Made by a program: the position numbers and the translations under genes. From G963422705 sp963422705 (GTDB lineage: Bacteria > Poribacteria > WGA-4E > WGA-3G), in assembly GCA_963422705.1 (NCBI GenBank), contig OY730443.1, positions 1,736,001 to 1,800,000 of the forward strand: 64,000 nt of DNA. The letters are read 5' to 3'. Numbering within the stretch: position 1 is the stretch's first letter; every line of letters starts with the position of its first letter. The notes beneath the pieces were generated by a model, which was given only the letters and a program-made list of their open reading frames with translations, ran no database searches and was not told the origin of the DNA. Below, in pieces: positions 1 to 7,682 of this stretch.

Positions 1-682
1 CGTTCCACGATGTGCGCGGTTCGTTAATGTCGTTGGTATGGAGTTTCAAGACAACTTTCCCGTGTCTTGCGAGTAACCGTGCTAAAAACGCGCCGTCTTC
101 TTTGCAAACGGATATGCCGGGAATTGGTGCAGGCCTGTTGTTTTGGAGGCTCCCTGTTTCCGGGCCGACGCCCGCATGCTCGCTGACAAAAATAAAGGCA
201 CTTGCCCCTTCGATGACTGCACGCTCAAATTTCTCCTTTCGATGCACCCATCTACCGAGCCCGGGTGGGGATGCACTCTCTGCCATGACGAATTTACCCT
301 TTCCACGGCGGCCGAGGGCACTATACTCCGGAGCGCTTCCACATCCGACGGAAACAAGCTCCCCGTTCAAATCGCATGCGGGACAATAGGGCAAAGAAAT
401 CGCATGCAATGTCCGTTGAAGCGGTTCAACAACAGCGAGTGTGGTTTCGTTCCCACGCGTCCAACCGGCGTAAGGATAAGGTTCAAGTTTAACGTTGTGG
501 AGCCCATAACGTTTGAAGCAGTCGGCGATGAAGGTTGCAGCTTTATACTCTTCAGGCGTACCTGCAAATCGTGCCCCGTATTCATCGCAGAGAACTGTAA
601 GATTGTCCATGACTTCTTTGGACGTATAAATATCACCTACGATTTGCCTGTCTAACTGTAAGTAAGGATTGGTATTGTTCAT
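1..682 (-). CDS. M28-family aminopeptidase-like protein, partial (3' end beyond window)
   Basis: Read on the minus strand from an ATG at 682, the frame stays open to the window edge and gives about 227 residues beginning MNNTNPYLQLDRQIVGDIYT. The segment LTVLCDEYGARFAGTPEEYKAA is the usual N-terminus of M28 zinc aminopeptidases ('GxRxxGT'). It is followed by a protease-associated-like insert with the stretches VSVGCGSAPEY, GASAFIFVSE and PIPGISVCKEDG. The zinc ligands lie downstream and cannot be seen. Its ATG overlaps the TGA of the preceding regulator gene (ATGA at 679-682), so translational coupling is likely. Family assignment is by recognition of the N-terminal pattern; catalytic competence is unknown. 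Confidence 0.72.
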   Translation of the reverse strand, partial: MNNTNPYLQLDRQIVGDIYTSKEVMDNLTVLCDEYGARFAGTPEEYKAATFIADCFKRYGLHNVKLEPYPYAGWTRGNETTLAVVEPLQRTLHAISLPYCPACDLNGELVSVGCGSAPEYSALGRRGKGKFVMAESASPPGLGRWVHRKEKFERAVIEGASAFIFVSEHAGVGPETGSLQNNRPAPIPGISVCKEDGAFLARLLARHGKVVLKLHTNDINEPRTSWN

Positions 683-1662
683 AATTGTGTTTGTCCTGCC
701 GATGTGGTAGTACCTGAGGGGAATTCTGTAAACAGCCCTGTTTCAAACGGGTTGTTGCCGGGATGCGACTCAGAAGTCGTGTCGCGTTTTCCAATACTAC
801 AACGGGCATCCGCTATCTTTTTTAACCGCCATATATCTAGGAGCTGAATTTTGCGAAATTGTGTCTTAATGACGTTATGTTGTTTAAATTCCTCCAAGAG
901 TGCTTCGGTTTTATCCACTGTACATCCAATTAATCGTGATAATGCTTTTGGTGAAAGCTTATCGGCAAACACTATTCCATGGCTCGTTGGAGGCTTCGCG
1001 AGGTGCTGTAGTAAAAGTGCCACACGTGACTCAGGACTGCGGAATGCGATATCCGATATTAAATTTCGCTTTTTCTTTGAAACTGAATTCGGCTTCTGCT
1101 GGAGTGATGGAAGCTGTCTCGCAGTTCGGCTTAACGCTTTCGGGTGCTGTTTCGCGGTTCGGCTTAACGCTTTCGGGTAACGTATTAGGCGACGAAAAAC
1201 GCGGCGGATATACGTCCGAAGCGGTTTTGAGCCCGGCATTGCTAGATGTGGTTTCCGTTTAAGAAAAAATCGAAAATTGGAAATGTTAACAGTGCCGACG
1301 ACAACGTCTGTGAGCGTTTCTATGATGGCTTTTGGATGAACTTCATCGTTTTCAAACGCGTTGATGCCGAAAATCTCACCGGATTCAAGCACAGCGACGG
1401 TAGTACTTTTCGCCTCAGTATTGTTCTCCGGAGCCCTTTGCACAGCTTCATCGGAATTCGTAGGCGCGGGGTGGTAGATTTTAACCCGTCCTTCCTTGAG
1501 TAGATAGACACGGGCTGTGTGGAGTTGTTCCGCAGTTTCGAAACGTTTGAAGGTTGTGATGCGAGCTAATGCGTCTGCATCCGCTTGTTCAAGATTTCGG
1601 AAGACATTAAAGTGTTTGATGTACCAAAAACTTTCTGTTGCCGTTTTAGATAGATTTGACAT
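679..1662 (-). CDS. Crp/Fnr-like transcriptional regulator with interrupted cyclic-nucleotide-binding fold
   Basis: A 327-residue protein. Residues about 15-140 resemble a cNMP-binding beta-roll (HFNVFRNLEQADADALARI, VYLLKEGRVKIYHPA, AVLESGEIFGINAFE), with a low-complexity insert between two strands. Residues about 205-275 resemble the Crp-type winged helix (SPESRVALLLQHLA, LSPKALSRLIGCTVDKTEALLEEF). Between them is a basic linker in which an 11-residue unit (PKALSRTAKQH / PKALSRTARQL) is duplicated; in DNA this is a 33-bp direct repeat at about 1125-1180. About 45 extra residues follow the HTH. The usual family length is about 220-240, so both linker and tail are long. The ligand cannot be told. 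The stop overlaps the start of the peptidase gene by 4 bp. Confidence 0.7.
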   Translation of the reverse strand: MSNLSKTATESFWYIKHFNVFRNLEQADADALARITTFKRFETAEQLHTARVYLLKEGRVKIYHPAPTNSDEAVQRAPENNTEAKSTTVAVLESGEIFGINAFENDEVHPKAIIETLTDVVVGTVNISNFRFFLKRKPHLAMPGSKPLRTYIRRVFRRLIRYPKALSRTAKQHPKALSRTARQLPSLQQKPNSVSKKKRNLISDIAFRSPESRVALLLQHLAKPPTSHGIVFADKLSPKALSRLIGCTVDKTEALLEEFKQHNVIKTQFRKIQLLDIWRLKKIADARCSIGKRDTTSESHPGNNPFETGLFTEFPSGTTTSAGQTQL

Positions 1663-1877
1663 CCCCGGTATTTCCTAGAATTAATATTAGCGGTTAATTT
1701 CTTCCCTAGGGAGTTGTAACCAGTGACACGTGAAGCGCATCAGAACTCACCCTTATTGATAACCTTACCCCCTTCAACGGTTTCCCTCACCTTCCGTTCG
1801 ATATCCTGTATCTGGGCGCTTTCAGATGATTAACCTCCCTATCTCCCTGATGTAAATTCATCCATTGATATTGCGTT

Positions 1878-1906
1878 ATTTTATCATATTTTTCAGAAAA
1901 AGTCAA
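1878..1906 (-). promoter_or_regulatory. Candidate sigma-70-type promoter for the Crp-like gene
   Basis: On the minus strand TTGACT and TAAAAT are separated by 17 bp, pointing to the regulator gene that starts at 1662 with a leader of about 210 nt. The 1663-2081 interval otherwise holds only this site and a promoter-like site for the divergent kinase. Confidence 0.45.
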
Positions 1907-1970
1907 ATTAAAGATTCGGCTGCCGAGTGCAAACGGTTATGTCGTCTACAGGCGTAATATGGTTCTGAAC

Positions 1971-2000
1971 TTGCAAATTATCCCTGCAGTGTGCTATGAT
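1971..2000 (+). promoter_or_regulatory. Candidate promoter for the histidine kinase gene
   Basis: TTGCAA and TATGAT are separated by 18 bp, about 80 nt upstream of the kinase start. Inferred from consensus only. Confidence 0.4.
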
Positions 2001-2081
2001 TGTATCAACAGTAAGAAGGGAAATGTCAGCAGGGGAAGTCTTAATATAGCAGGCTTTTAGTCACAAGTCATTCAAAGGCAA

Positions 2082-3896
2082 ATGTCGTCAATGAGTATAC
2101 GTACACAATTGACAATCAGTTATATTGGTATTGTACTTTTAGTGCTATTAGTCATGTACCTGTACCTTGGGGCAACACTAAAGTCCTCCCTCAGTAGTAG
2201 AATCACAAGCGAATTGGAGGTTCAGGCTGCATTAACCCGCGAATTTCTGCTAGAAAAATTACCGGAAGCGGGCACCTTCACGTACGAACTAGATACTCTT
2301 GTTGATAGGCTTGGAAAGTCTACTAAGATTTCACAAAGCGGCGGGATGCGTTTAACACTTATTGATGTTAATGGACGTGTCCGGGGGGATACTGAGCGTA
2401 GTGGCGCCGCGCTCCGCGCTATGGACAACCACCTCACCCGCCCAGAGGTAGTCGATGCCCTACAGAAAGGACGCGGTATTAGCAACCGTTACAGCACCAC
2501 AACACACACAGAATTCCGTTATTTCGCCATCCCCATTGAGCGAAACGGAAGCTTGCTTGGCATTTGTCGTGTCGCACTCCCGATGGAAAACCTCAGTCAC
2601 GCTATCGGAAACCTTTGGCGAATGCTCCTGTTTGCAAGCGCTGCAGGACTAGTACTTGTCATTCTGTTCAGTGTTTTTACCACCGGGGCCATCGTCAAGC
2701 CCATTGTAAAGTTAACAGAGACAACACAGGCACTCACTGCGGGCAATATTACATCGCGGGTTCTTGTCAATTCCGCGAATGAATTAGGGCAACTTTCTCG
2801 AAATTTTAATTTAATGGCGGATAGGGTACAAGGACACATCCACCGGATTTCTGAAGAAAAAGGACGCTTAGAAACAATTTTGACCGGTATGGCTGAAGGG
2901 GTTCTCCTCGTCAACGGGGCATCTGAGATTACTTACGCCAATCCGGCAGCCATTACTATGTTAGAGCTACCCGATGCCTATACTGGTAGAGCCTTAATCG
3001 AAATCAATCGTAAACCTGAATTACAAGAACTCCTTAAAGAGGCCGTCCAAACCGAATCTGTCACGTTCGCAGAAATCCAGCTTGGCAACCTAATGGCGCC
3101 TGAGGCAGAGGTTACCGTTGTTCCGGTATCCACCGGACACGAATATCTTATCGTTATCCACGATGTGAGTCAAGTCCGTCAGCTAGAGCGAATTCGTGCT
3201 GATTTCGTTGCAAATGTCTCGCATGAACTGAGAACCCCCCTAACGGCTATTCAAGGATACGCCGAAACCCTTCTCAACGCCGATACTGCAGAAAGTAAAG
3301 AACGCGAACAGTTTATCATCAAAATCCTGAATCACGCGATGCGCCTCTCACGGTTAGTTTCCGATTTGCTCGATTTGTCACAACTTGAATCCGGGAACGT
3401 TGAATTAAAACGCGTCCCTTGCCATCTCAATACCTTTCACCACCCAATTTTAGAGATATTCGAACCGCTACTCGAAGAATCAGGACTGGTATTGGAATGG
3501 AATACACCCAAAAAACTACCCAAAGTTAACGTGGATGCACAACTTTTCATGCAGATTTTTGTCAATCTCATCGACAATGCGATTAAATATACCGCTGATG
3601 GGGGCACCATAACCGTCTCCGCGGATGTTTCAACGGCAGAGGCTTATCCTACCGAAAACGAAATCGTTATTCACGTCAAGGATACAGGTATCGGCATCCC
3701 TCTAGAATCACAATCTCGGGTATTTGAGCGGTTCTATCGCGTTGATACAGGACGTGCACGCGCGATGGGTGGAATAGGCTTAGGATTGGCTATCACCAAA
3801 CATATTGTGCTGTCTCATAACGGCAGAATATGGGTGGAAAGCACATTAGGAGAAGAAACCGTGTTTCACGTTGCTCTAAAGGCCGGCGCCACCTAA
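2082..3896 (+). CDS. Membrane-bound sensor histidine kinase, PhoR-like
   Basis: A 604-residue sensor kinase. TM1 is at about 10-30, an extracytoplasmic sensor region at about 31-177, TM2 at about 178-200, then HAMP (IVKPIVKLTETTQALTAGNI) and a PAS-like domain (ILTGMAEGVLLVNGASEITYANPAA). The HisKA H-box is FVANVSHELRTPLTAIQGYA with the phospho-accepting His at about 381. The HATPase has an N-box (NLIDNAIKYT), G1 (DTGIGIP), F-box (VFERFYRVD) and G2 (GGIGLGLA), all intact. This order is that of PhoR/WalK/ResE kinases. No response regulator gene lies next to it, so it is an orphan here. ATG codons at 2082 and 2091 are both possible; AAAGG precedes the first. Confidence 0.92.
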   Translation: MSSMSIRTQLTISYIGIVLLVLLVMYLYLGATLKSSLSSRITSELEVQAALTREFLLEKLPEAGTFTYELDTLVDRLGKSTKISQSGGMRLTLIDVNGRVRGDTERSGAALRAMDNHLTRPEVVDALQKGRGISNRYSTTTHTEFRYFAIPIERNGSLLGICRVALPMENLSHAIGNLWRMLLFASAAGLVLVILFSVFTTGAIVKPIVKLTETTQALTAGNITSRVLVNSANELGQLSRNFNLMADRVQGHIHRISEEKGRLETILTGMAEGVLLVNGASEITYANPAAITMLELPDAYTGRALIEINRKPELQELLKEAVQTESVTFAEIQLGNLMAPEAEVTVVPVSTGHEYLIVIHDVSQVRQLERIRADFVANVSHELRTPLTAIQGYAETLLNADTAESKEREQFIIKILNHAMRLSRLVSDLLDLSQLESGNVELKRVPCHLNTFHHPILEIFEPLLEESGLVLEWNTPKKLPKVNVDAQLFMQIFVNLIDNAIKYTADGGTITVSADVSTAEAYPTENEIVIHVKDTGIGIPLESQSRVFERFYRVDTGRARAMGGIGLGLAITKHIVLSHNGRIWVESTLGEETVFHVALKAGAT

Positions 3897-3998
3897 CGTG
3901 TTATTTTTCGCAGAAAGGAGCGGGGGCTCTTCAGGTTAGGTGTACCCCAATGCCATTTTCCACAAAGTTCATTAACTGACATAAGGAAGGAGTTCAAG

Positions 3999-4895
3999 AT
4001 GTCTAAAAAACTTGGAATTGTTACCAACATTTGGACAACGGCTATGGAAACCGGTAGGAAGTTTGAGGAAGAGATGGTAGAATTTGGGAGGCATGAATTC
4101 ACGGATATCGAAATTCGCGACGGCCCCTATCTTCGTAATTCCTCATGTGGACTCATTCTCAAACAACTACAAGCTGCGATGCCGATTTACACGGACGCCG
4201 GCTGGAAAACCGTCTGTGAGGCAGTCTGGAATACGCAGCCCTTGCGAACTCACCATCCGGAACTTTTTGAGAAAGTACGGCGCTTTGTTCAAAAAGTAGC
4301 CACATCTAAAATCAGGCTAAGCTACGCGATATCCCATCCTTGGCTTTCAAGCCCAGAGGATATTGAGGCAGACACGCAACAGATTGTTACAGCAAAAAAG
4401 TTGGCATATCTCCTTTCCCCTGCAAGCGCGAGACTGCGCCTCGTTGATATCGAAACCGAAGTACTTCGCGAACCCCACGCAATTACCAATCTCAAACGGT
4501 ATCATGCACTCTTGCCGGAATATCCCATCACGCTCGCCGTCGAAAATGCCCGACAGTCTGCCCTATTGACATTGGAATTGGCAATCGCAGGAGGCGCAAA
4601 ACTCACCTATGACGAAGCTAACACCTATCGTTCCGATGGAAGCACGTTGAATTCACCAGATGAATTTTGGAATACTGTTAAGATGCAAAATCTGACGTCC
4701 GTGCATCTCAAGCAGAAGACGGAAACGGGCGTGTTAACGACGCTCAACGATGGATTTGTGGACTTTCAAGCAATCGTAAGCCGTTTGCGAACGCGTGGAT
4801 ACACCGGTGGGCTGCTGCTTGAAAATAGCCCGACACCATCTCCGCTAATCGATGCAGTGGCGAGCCGGGAATATCTGAACAGAAAAAGTTTATAG
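3999..4895 (+). CDS. Sugar phosphate isomerase/epimerase-like TIM barrel (AP endonuclease 2 superfamily)
   Basis: A 298-residue protein with the xylose-isomerase-like pattern: FTDIEIRDGPY early (strand with acidic ligand), LRLVDIETEV, ITLAVENAR (metal Glu position), KLTYDEANT, LTSVHLKQK and GGLLLENSPTPS at the end. A strong ribosome site (GGAAGGAG) lies 7 nt before the ATG. Substrate cannot be inferred; such proteins are numerous in bacteria that consume polysaccharides and inositols. It stands alone, converging on the next gene. Confidence 0.75.
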   Translation: MSKKLGIVTNIWTTAMETGRKFEEEMVEFGRHEFTDIEIRDGPYLRNSSCGLILKQLQAAMPIYTDAGWKTVCEAVWNTQPLRTHHPELFEKVRRFVQKVATSKIRLSYAISHPWLSSPEDIEADTQQIVTAKKLAYLLSPASARLRLVDIETEVLREPHAITNLKRYHALLPEYPITLAVENARQSALLTLELAIAGGAKLTYDEANTYRSDGSTLNSPDEFWNTVKMQNLTSVHLKQKTETGVLTTLNDGFVDFQAIVSRLRTRGYTGGLLLENSPTPSPLIDAVASREYLNRKSL

Positions 4896-4904
4896 AAAAA
4901 ACGC

Positions 4905-4937
4905 AAAACAGTGATATCGCCGTCTCAGAACTGTTTT
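4905..4937. terminator. Bidirectional rho-independent terminator candidate
   Basis: An 8-bp perfect stem AAAACAGT/ACTGTTTT flanks a 17-nt loop in the 52-bp gap between two converging genes. It is A-rich on one side and T-rich (TTTTTT) on the other, as expected for a terminator working in both directions. Confidence 0.6.
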
Positions 4938-4947
4938 TTCTAAATCG

Positions 4948-5802
4948 CTAAAAAGGCGGTTTTTGAGATGGCTCCGTTTTTGCCTCAACTTTACTCCCAT
5001 TCACTATTGCCTGCACCGCTGGCTCTTCTTCCTCACCGGATGGCAACTCGCTATCATCGTTTGCCGCGGTTAATTGTTTAATCCGGGTGCACAGTTCATC
5101 GAACAGTTTCGGCGCGGTTTCCGCGGCTTTGAGCTCAGCCGAAAGCTCCGTCCACTGCATCTCTGTCATATTATTGCGAGATTCTACCCCATACCTGCGT
5201 TTAATGTAATTCCACAGAGCTGCCTTAGTAATGCCCTTCTTTTCTAGCGCGCCGGCCAGGCGGTTTGCGATTGCGAACGCGGCTTTCTGAGCATTGGTGA
5301 TATTGCTATTCTCTTGTCTTGATGAAAGCTGTTGCGCATTTGTATGAGTATCCTCAGCTTTTCGATGTAAATAGAAGTTAAGTACTTCGCGAATCACCGG
5401 CACCGGTATTAACTGTTTAATGGCATTTCGTTGCGCTTTGTGAATGGCTTTAGTGAATGCATACGGGTCTTTTCGGCTCCCCATCATTTTTGGCTGTTCA
5501 TACGCGCCATAGCGGGATGAACCTGTAAACGTATCAGTCGCTTTGGCGATAACAAGCCAAGAATGCTCGCGTTCTTCGTACTTAACTTCTTCCACTTTGA
5601 TGCCACCTCTACGATTCGCGGCTTCGTTAATACCCGCCAATGTTAATCCTTCAACGGTGCGCCCGCCCTGTTTGAAAGAGTAAGCATAATCCTGAATCAT
5701 CTGGCCTGTCATAAACTCGATAATGGCCCGGTCATCTACTTTCTCAACAGCTTCATATTCAGTCGTAACTGCCACCACTTCATTCTTTTTTTCTTCAGCC
5801 AT
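4948..5802 (-). CDS. Putative single-strand-annealing-like (phage recombination type) protein
   Basis: A 284-residue protein with no transmembrane segment. The N-terminal 150 residues contain FKQGGRTVEGLTLAGINEAA, an antiparallel-strand region (IKVEEVKYEEREHSWLVIAKA) and a helix DPYAFTKAIHKAQRNAIKQLIP. That last segment resembles the KAxxKAxRNAI helix seen in Rad52/RecT-like annealing proteins. The C-terminal part (TNAQKAAFAIANRLAGALE to MTEMQWTELSAELKAAE) resembles the small helical tail domain attached to many such proteins. These are pattern resemblances, not a firm assignment. A ribosome site GGAG lies before the ATG. It could equally be a conserved protein of unknown function. Confidence 0.4.
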   Translation of the reverse strand: MAEEKKNEVVAVTTEYEAVEKVDDRAIIEFMTGQMIQDYAYSFKQGGRTVEGLTLAGINEAANRRGGIKVEEVKYEEREHSWLVIAKATDTFTGSSRYGAYEQPKMMGSRKDPYAFTKAIHKAQRNAIKQLIPVPVIREVLNFYLHRKAEDTHTNAQQLSSRQENSNITNAQKAAFAIANRLAGALEKKGITKAALWNYIKRRYGVESRNNMTEMQWTELSAELKAAETAPKLFDELCTRIKQLTAANDDSELPSGEEEEPAVQAIVNGSKVEAKTEPSQKPPF

Positions 5803-5831
5803 GATTTTCTCCGGAATTTATATTTAACATA

Positions 5832-5861
5832 AGTATACCCTATTTTTTCACATCATGTCAA
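5832..5861 (-). promoter_or_regulatory. Candidate promoter of the annealing-like gene
   Basis: On the minus strand TTGACA and TATACT are separated by 18 bp, ending about 30 nt before the ATG at 5802. A close match to sigma-70 consensus. Confidence 0.55.
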
Positions 5862-6093
5862 GCAAAATTGCGAATCTGCCGTAGCAATTGGGCATATTTC
5901 GCATGAACGTGCTCGCGCCCATCTCCTCACAGATATTTTGACAGACATGCAAAGATTCGAGGCATTCCGTTTTCAAGATTTCCCACGGTTGCGAACATAT
6001 CGCACTCAGCGGCTCCCCTCACAGGAGCATCTTGTGAGCGCGCGTCCGTTCTTAACGGAGAACCAAACGGTTCCGGACAAAGATATAAAGAAT

Positions 6094-6122
6094 TTGAATT
6101 GCAACCCCGATTCTGCTATAAT
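6094..6122 (+). promoter_or_regulatory. Candidate promoter stranded upstream of the IS element
   Basis: TTGAAT and a perfect TATAAT are separated by 17 bp. No coding region lies between it and the IS element that begins at about 6206. If that element (6206-7670) is removed, the promoter would sit about 95 nt from the ATG of the sugar ABC ATPase at 7683. The rest of 5803-6205 shows no gene I can support; a 103-codon frame there has no protein-like features. Confidence 0.45.
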
Positions 6123-6281
6123 TACGCGCAGCGCTTCCATCAGAGATTCATTACTGAGCAACCGTGCGAAACCAAGATTTACAACCGGCCATCCCAATTG
6201 TTTACGGGAATTCGGGCGTAAAGCCCAATCCTTTAGGTTTGGGATATAAGCCGCTAAGGGCCTAATCCTTGTGAAATAAAA

Positions 6282-6366
6282 TTGACTTTTCTGCTAAAAA
6301 TATGATATCATATTCGTATCAAGTTGGCAGACAGGTTTAGCAGAATCGCAAGGTTCTGTGTCTGCC
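6282..6366 (+). promoter_or_regulatory. tnpB promoter and 5' leader hairpin, copy 1
   Basis: TTGACT (6282) and TATCAT (6306) at 18-bp spacing are followed by a leader hairpin with outer arms GGCAGACA (6326-6333) and TGTCTGCC (6359-6366). Inside is a second stem CAGAA/TTCTG. Both features recur in the other two copies, with the inner stem changed on both sides. Confidence 0.6.
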
Positions 6367-6408
6367 TCCCCACTGAAACGGGGTAAAAGACTTGATACTT
6401 GATAGTCC

Positions 6409-7542
6409 ATGAAAACCTATAAATACCCGCTTGGGAAACAATCTAATACCATCCGCATTGGAAATCTGCTTGACGATATGTGGCAGGTGCCTGTGTATTT
6501 CCATAAGTGGCAGCGTCAGCGGTATAAAGACGGCTTGCCGTATGCCAACTACGCTGCAATGTGTCAACATGCCTGCATATTGAAACGAACCACACATCCA
6601 CATTGGAAGTTATTGCCAAGCCAAGCCATCCAAGCAGAGTTGGAACGAATTGATAATGCGTATCAAAGGTTCTTTAATAAACAGGGAGGTAACCCCCATA
6701 TCAAACCGGCGCATAAGTTTAAGTCTATCACGCTGAAACAAACTGGATTTAAACTCACTAACACCCGTATTACACTCAGTTTTCGTCAGTGGGATAAAGG
6801 GAAGTGGCGATTTGATAAAGTGCCTTATACGTTTCATAAACACTCTGCTTGGCATGGAAAACTTAGGCGTATCACAATCAAACGTGACAATTGCGGCGAC
6901 TATTGGCTTTACCTCATAACGGATTACACAGATTTTAGCCCACTGCCGACAACAGGTAAAAGCGTTGGGGCAGACTTCGGAATGAAAGACGCATACTTGA
7001 CACTTAGCACGGGTGAGAAAATCCAACACCCGCAACCTTTGAAAGCGAACTTGAATAAACTTCGGTATCTCAATAAAGCGGTTTCTCGTAAAGTTAAAGG
7101 TTCTAACGGGTGGTGGCGGTGTGTCCGGCAACTCGCACGTCTGTATCGGAAAATCAGCAACCAACGCGAAACGGCGGTTTCGCCCTACGCTAAAGACTTT
7201 CACTGGCAACTGGCAAGTGAACTTTGTAAAAAGTTTGATAGGATTTTCCTTGAGACATTGAACCTTGACGGTATGAAACGCCTGTGGGGACGTAACGTCT
7301 CGGACCTCGCCTTCTACCAGTTCGTTCAGATATTGGAATATAAGTGTCAAAAACATAAGCGTCATTTTAAAAAAGTCGGACAATGGACAGCTACAACAAA
7401 ACCTTGTCGTGATTGCGGTTTTCATAACAAAACCCTAACCTTGGACGATAGGCAGTGGACATGCCCCGACTGTGGTTCCCACCACGATAGAGACATCAAC
7501 GCTGCGATAAACATTTTGCGGGCAGGGATAGCCGTCACGTGA
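6409..7542 (+). CDS. tnpB: TnpB, RNA-guided nuclease-type transposon protein (copy 1)
   Basis: A 377-residue protein, the normal TnpB length. The N-terminal part is the IS605 OrfB helix-turn-helix/REC region (NTIRIGNLLDDMWQVPVYFH). The RuvC-like triad is present: Asp in SVGADFGMKDAY, Glu in IFLETLNLDGMKR, and Asp in SHHDRDINAAINI. The four-cysteine zinc ribbon (PCRDCG and WTCPDCG) lies between the last two. TnpB proteins are guided by an omegaRNA transcribed from the right end of the element; the matching right-end sequence follows directly. All key residues are intact, so activity is possible. Confidence 0.93.
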   Translation: MKTYKYPLGKQSNTIRIGNLLDDMWQVPVYFHKWQRQRYKDGLPYANYAAMCQHACILKRTTHPHWKLLPSQAIQAELERIDNAYQRFFNKQGGNPHIKPAHKFKSITLKQTGFKLTNTRITLSFRQWDKGKWRFDKVPYTFHKHSAWHGKLRRITIKRDNCGDYWLYLITDYTDFSPLPTTGKSVGADFGMKDAYLTLSTGEKIQHPQPLKANLNKLRYLNKAVSRKVKGSNGWWRCVRQLARLYRKISNQRETAVSPYAKDFHWQLASELCKKFDRIFLETLNLDGMKRLWGRNVSDLAFYQFVQILEYKCQKHKRHFKKVGQWTATTKPCRDCGFHNKTLTLDDRQWTCPDCGSHHDRDINAAINILRAGIAVT

Positions 7543-7670
7543 CGATATGCCTGTAGAAACCTACAGGGAAACGCCCGCTGGTGGAGCGACAGTAAGACGG
7601 TAATCTCTATGAGAAAACCGCAGTTGCTACGAAACCGAAGCCCCACGCTTTAGCGTGTGGGTGCTATCAC
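7543..7670 (+). ncRNA. Right end / predicted omegaRNA scaffold, copy 1
   Basis: The stretch after the tnpB stop shares GAGAAAACCGCAGT-GCT and the terminal hairpin with copy 2 (29241-29328, minus). In known TnpB systems this part forms the guide-RNA scaffold and the flanking host DNA after the right tip is the guide. Here the guide would be the bases from about 7671 onward, across the start of the ABC ATPase gene. Predicted from position and conservation only. Confidence 0.55.
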
Positions 7671-7682
7671 GATAGAGATTCG

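Larger units (their letters stand above)
6206..7670 (+). mobile_element. IS200/IS605-type tnpB-only element, copy 1
   Basis: The left boundary is set where similarity with the copy at 62808 begins, directly after TTTAC (6201-6205), which would be the insertion site/TAM. A subterminal hairpin (6224-6243, loop TTTA) lies near the left tip. At the right, a hairpin with a TTTA loop and a bulged T (about 7637-7661) is followed by TATCAC, taken as the right tip. These are the marks of IS608-like ends handled by a Y1 transposase. No tnpA is present in the window, so mobilisation would need one in trans. Ends are inferred from comparison of copies. Confidence 0.75.

Noticed and set aside
12..655. Two plus-strand frames at the left edge
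   Set aside because: The minus strand codes for a recognisable M28-type peptidase over the same bases.
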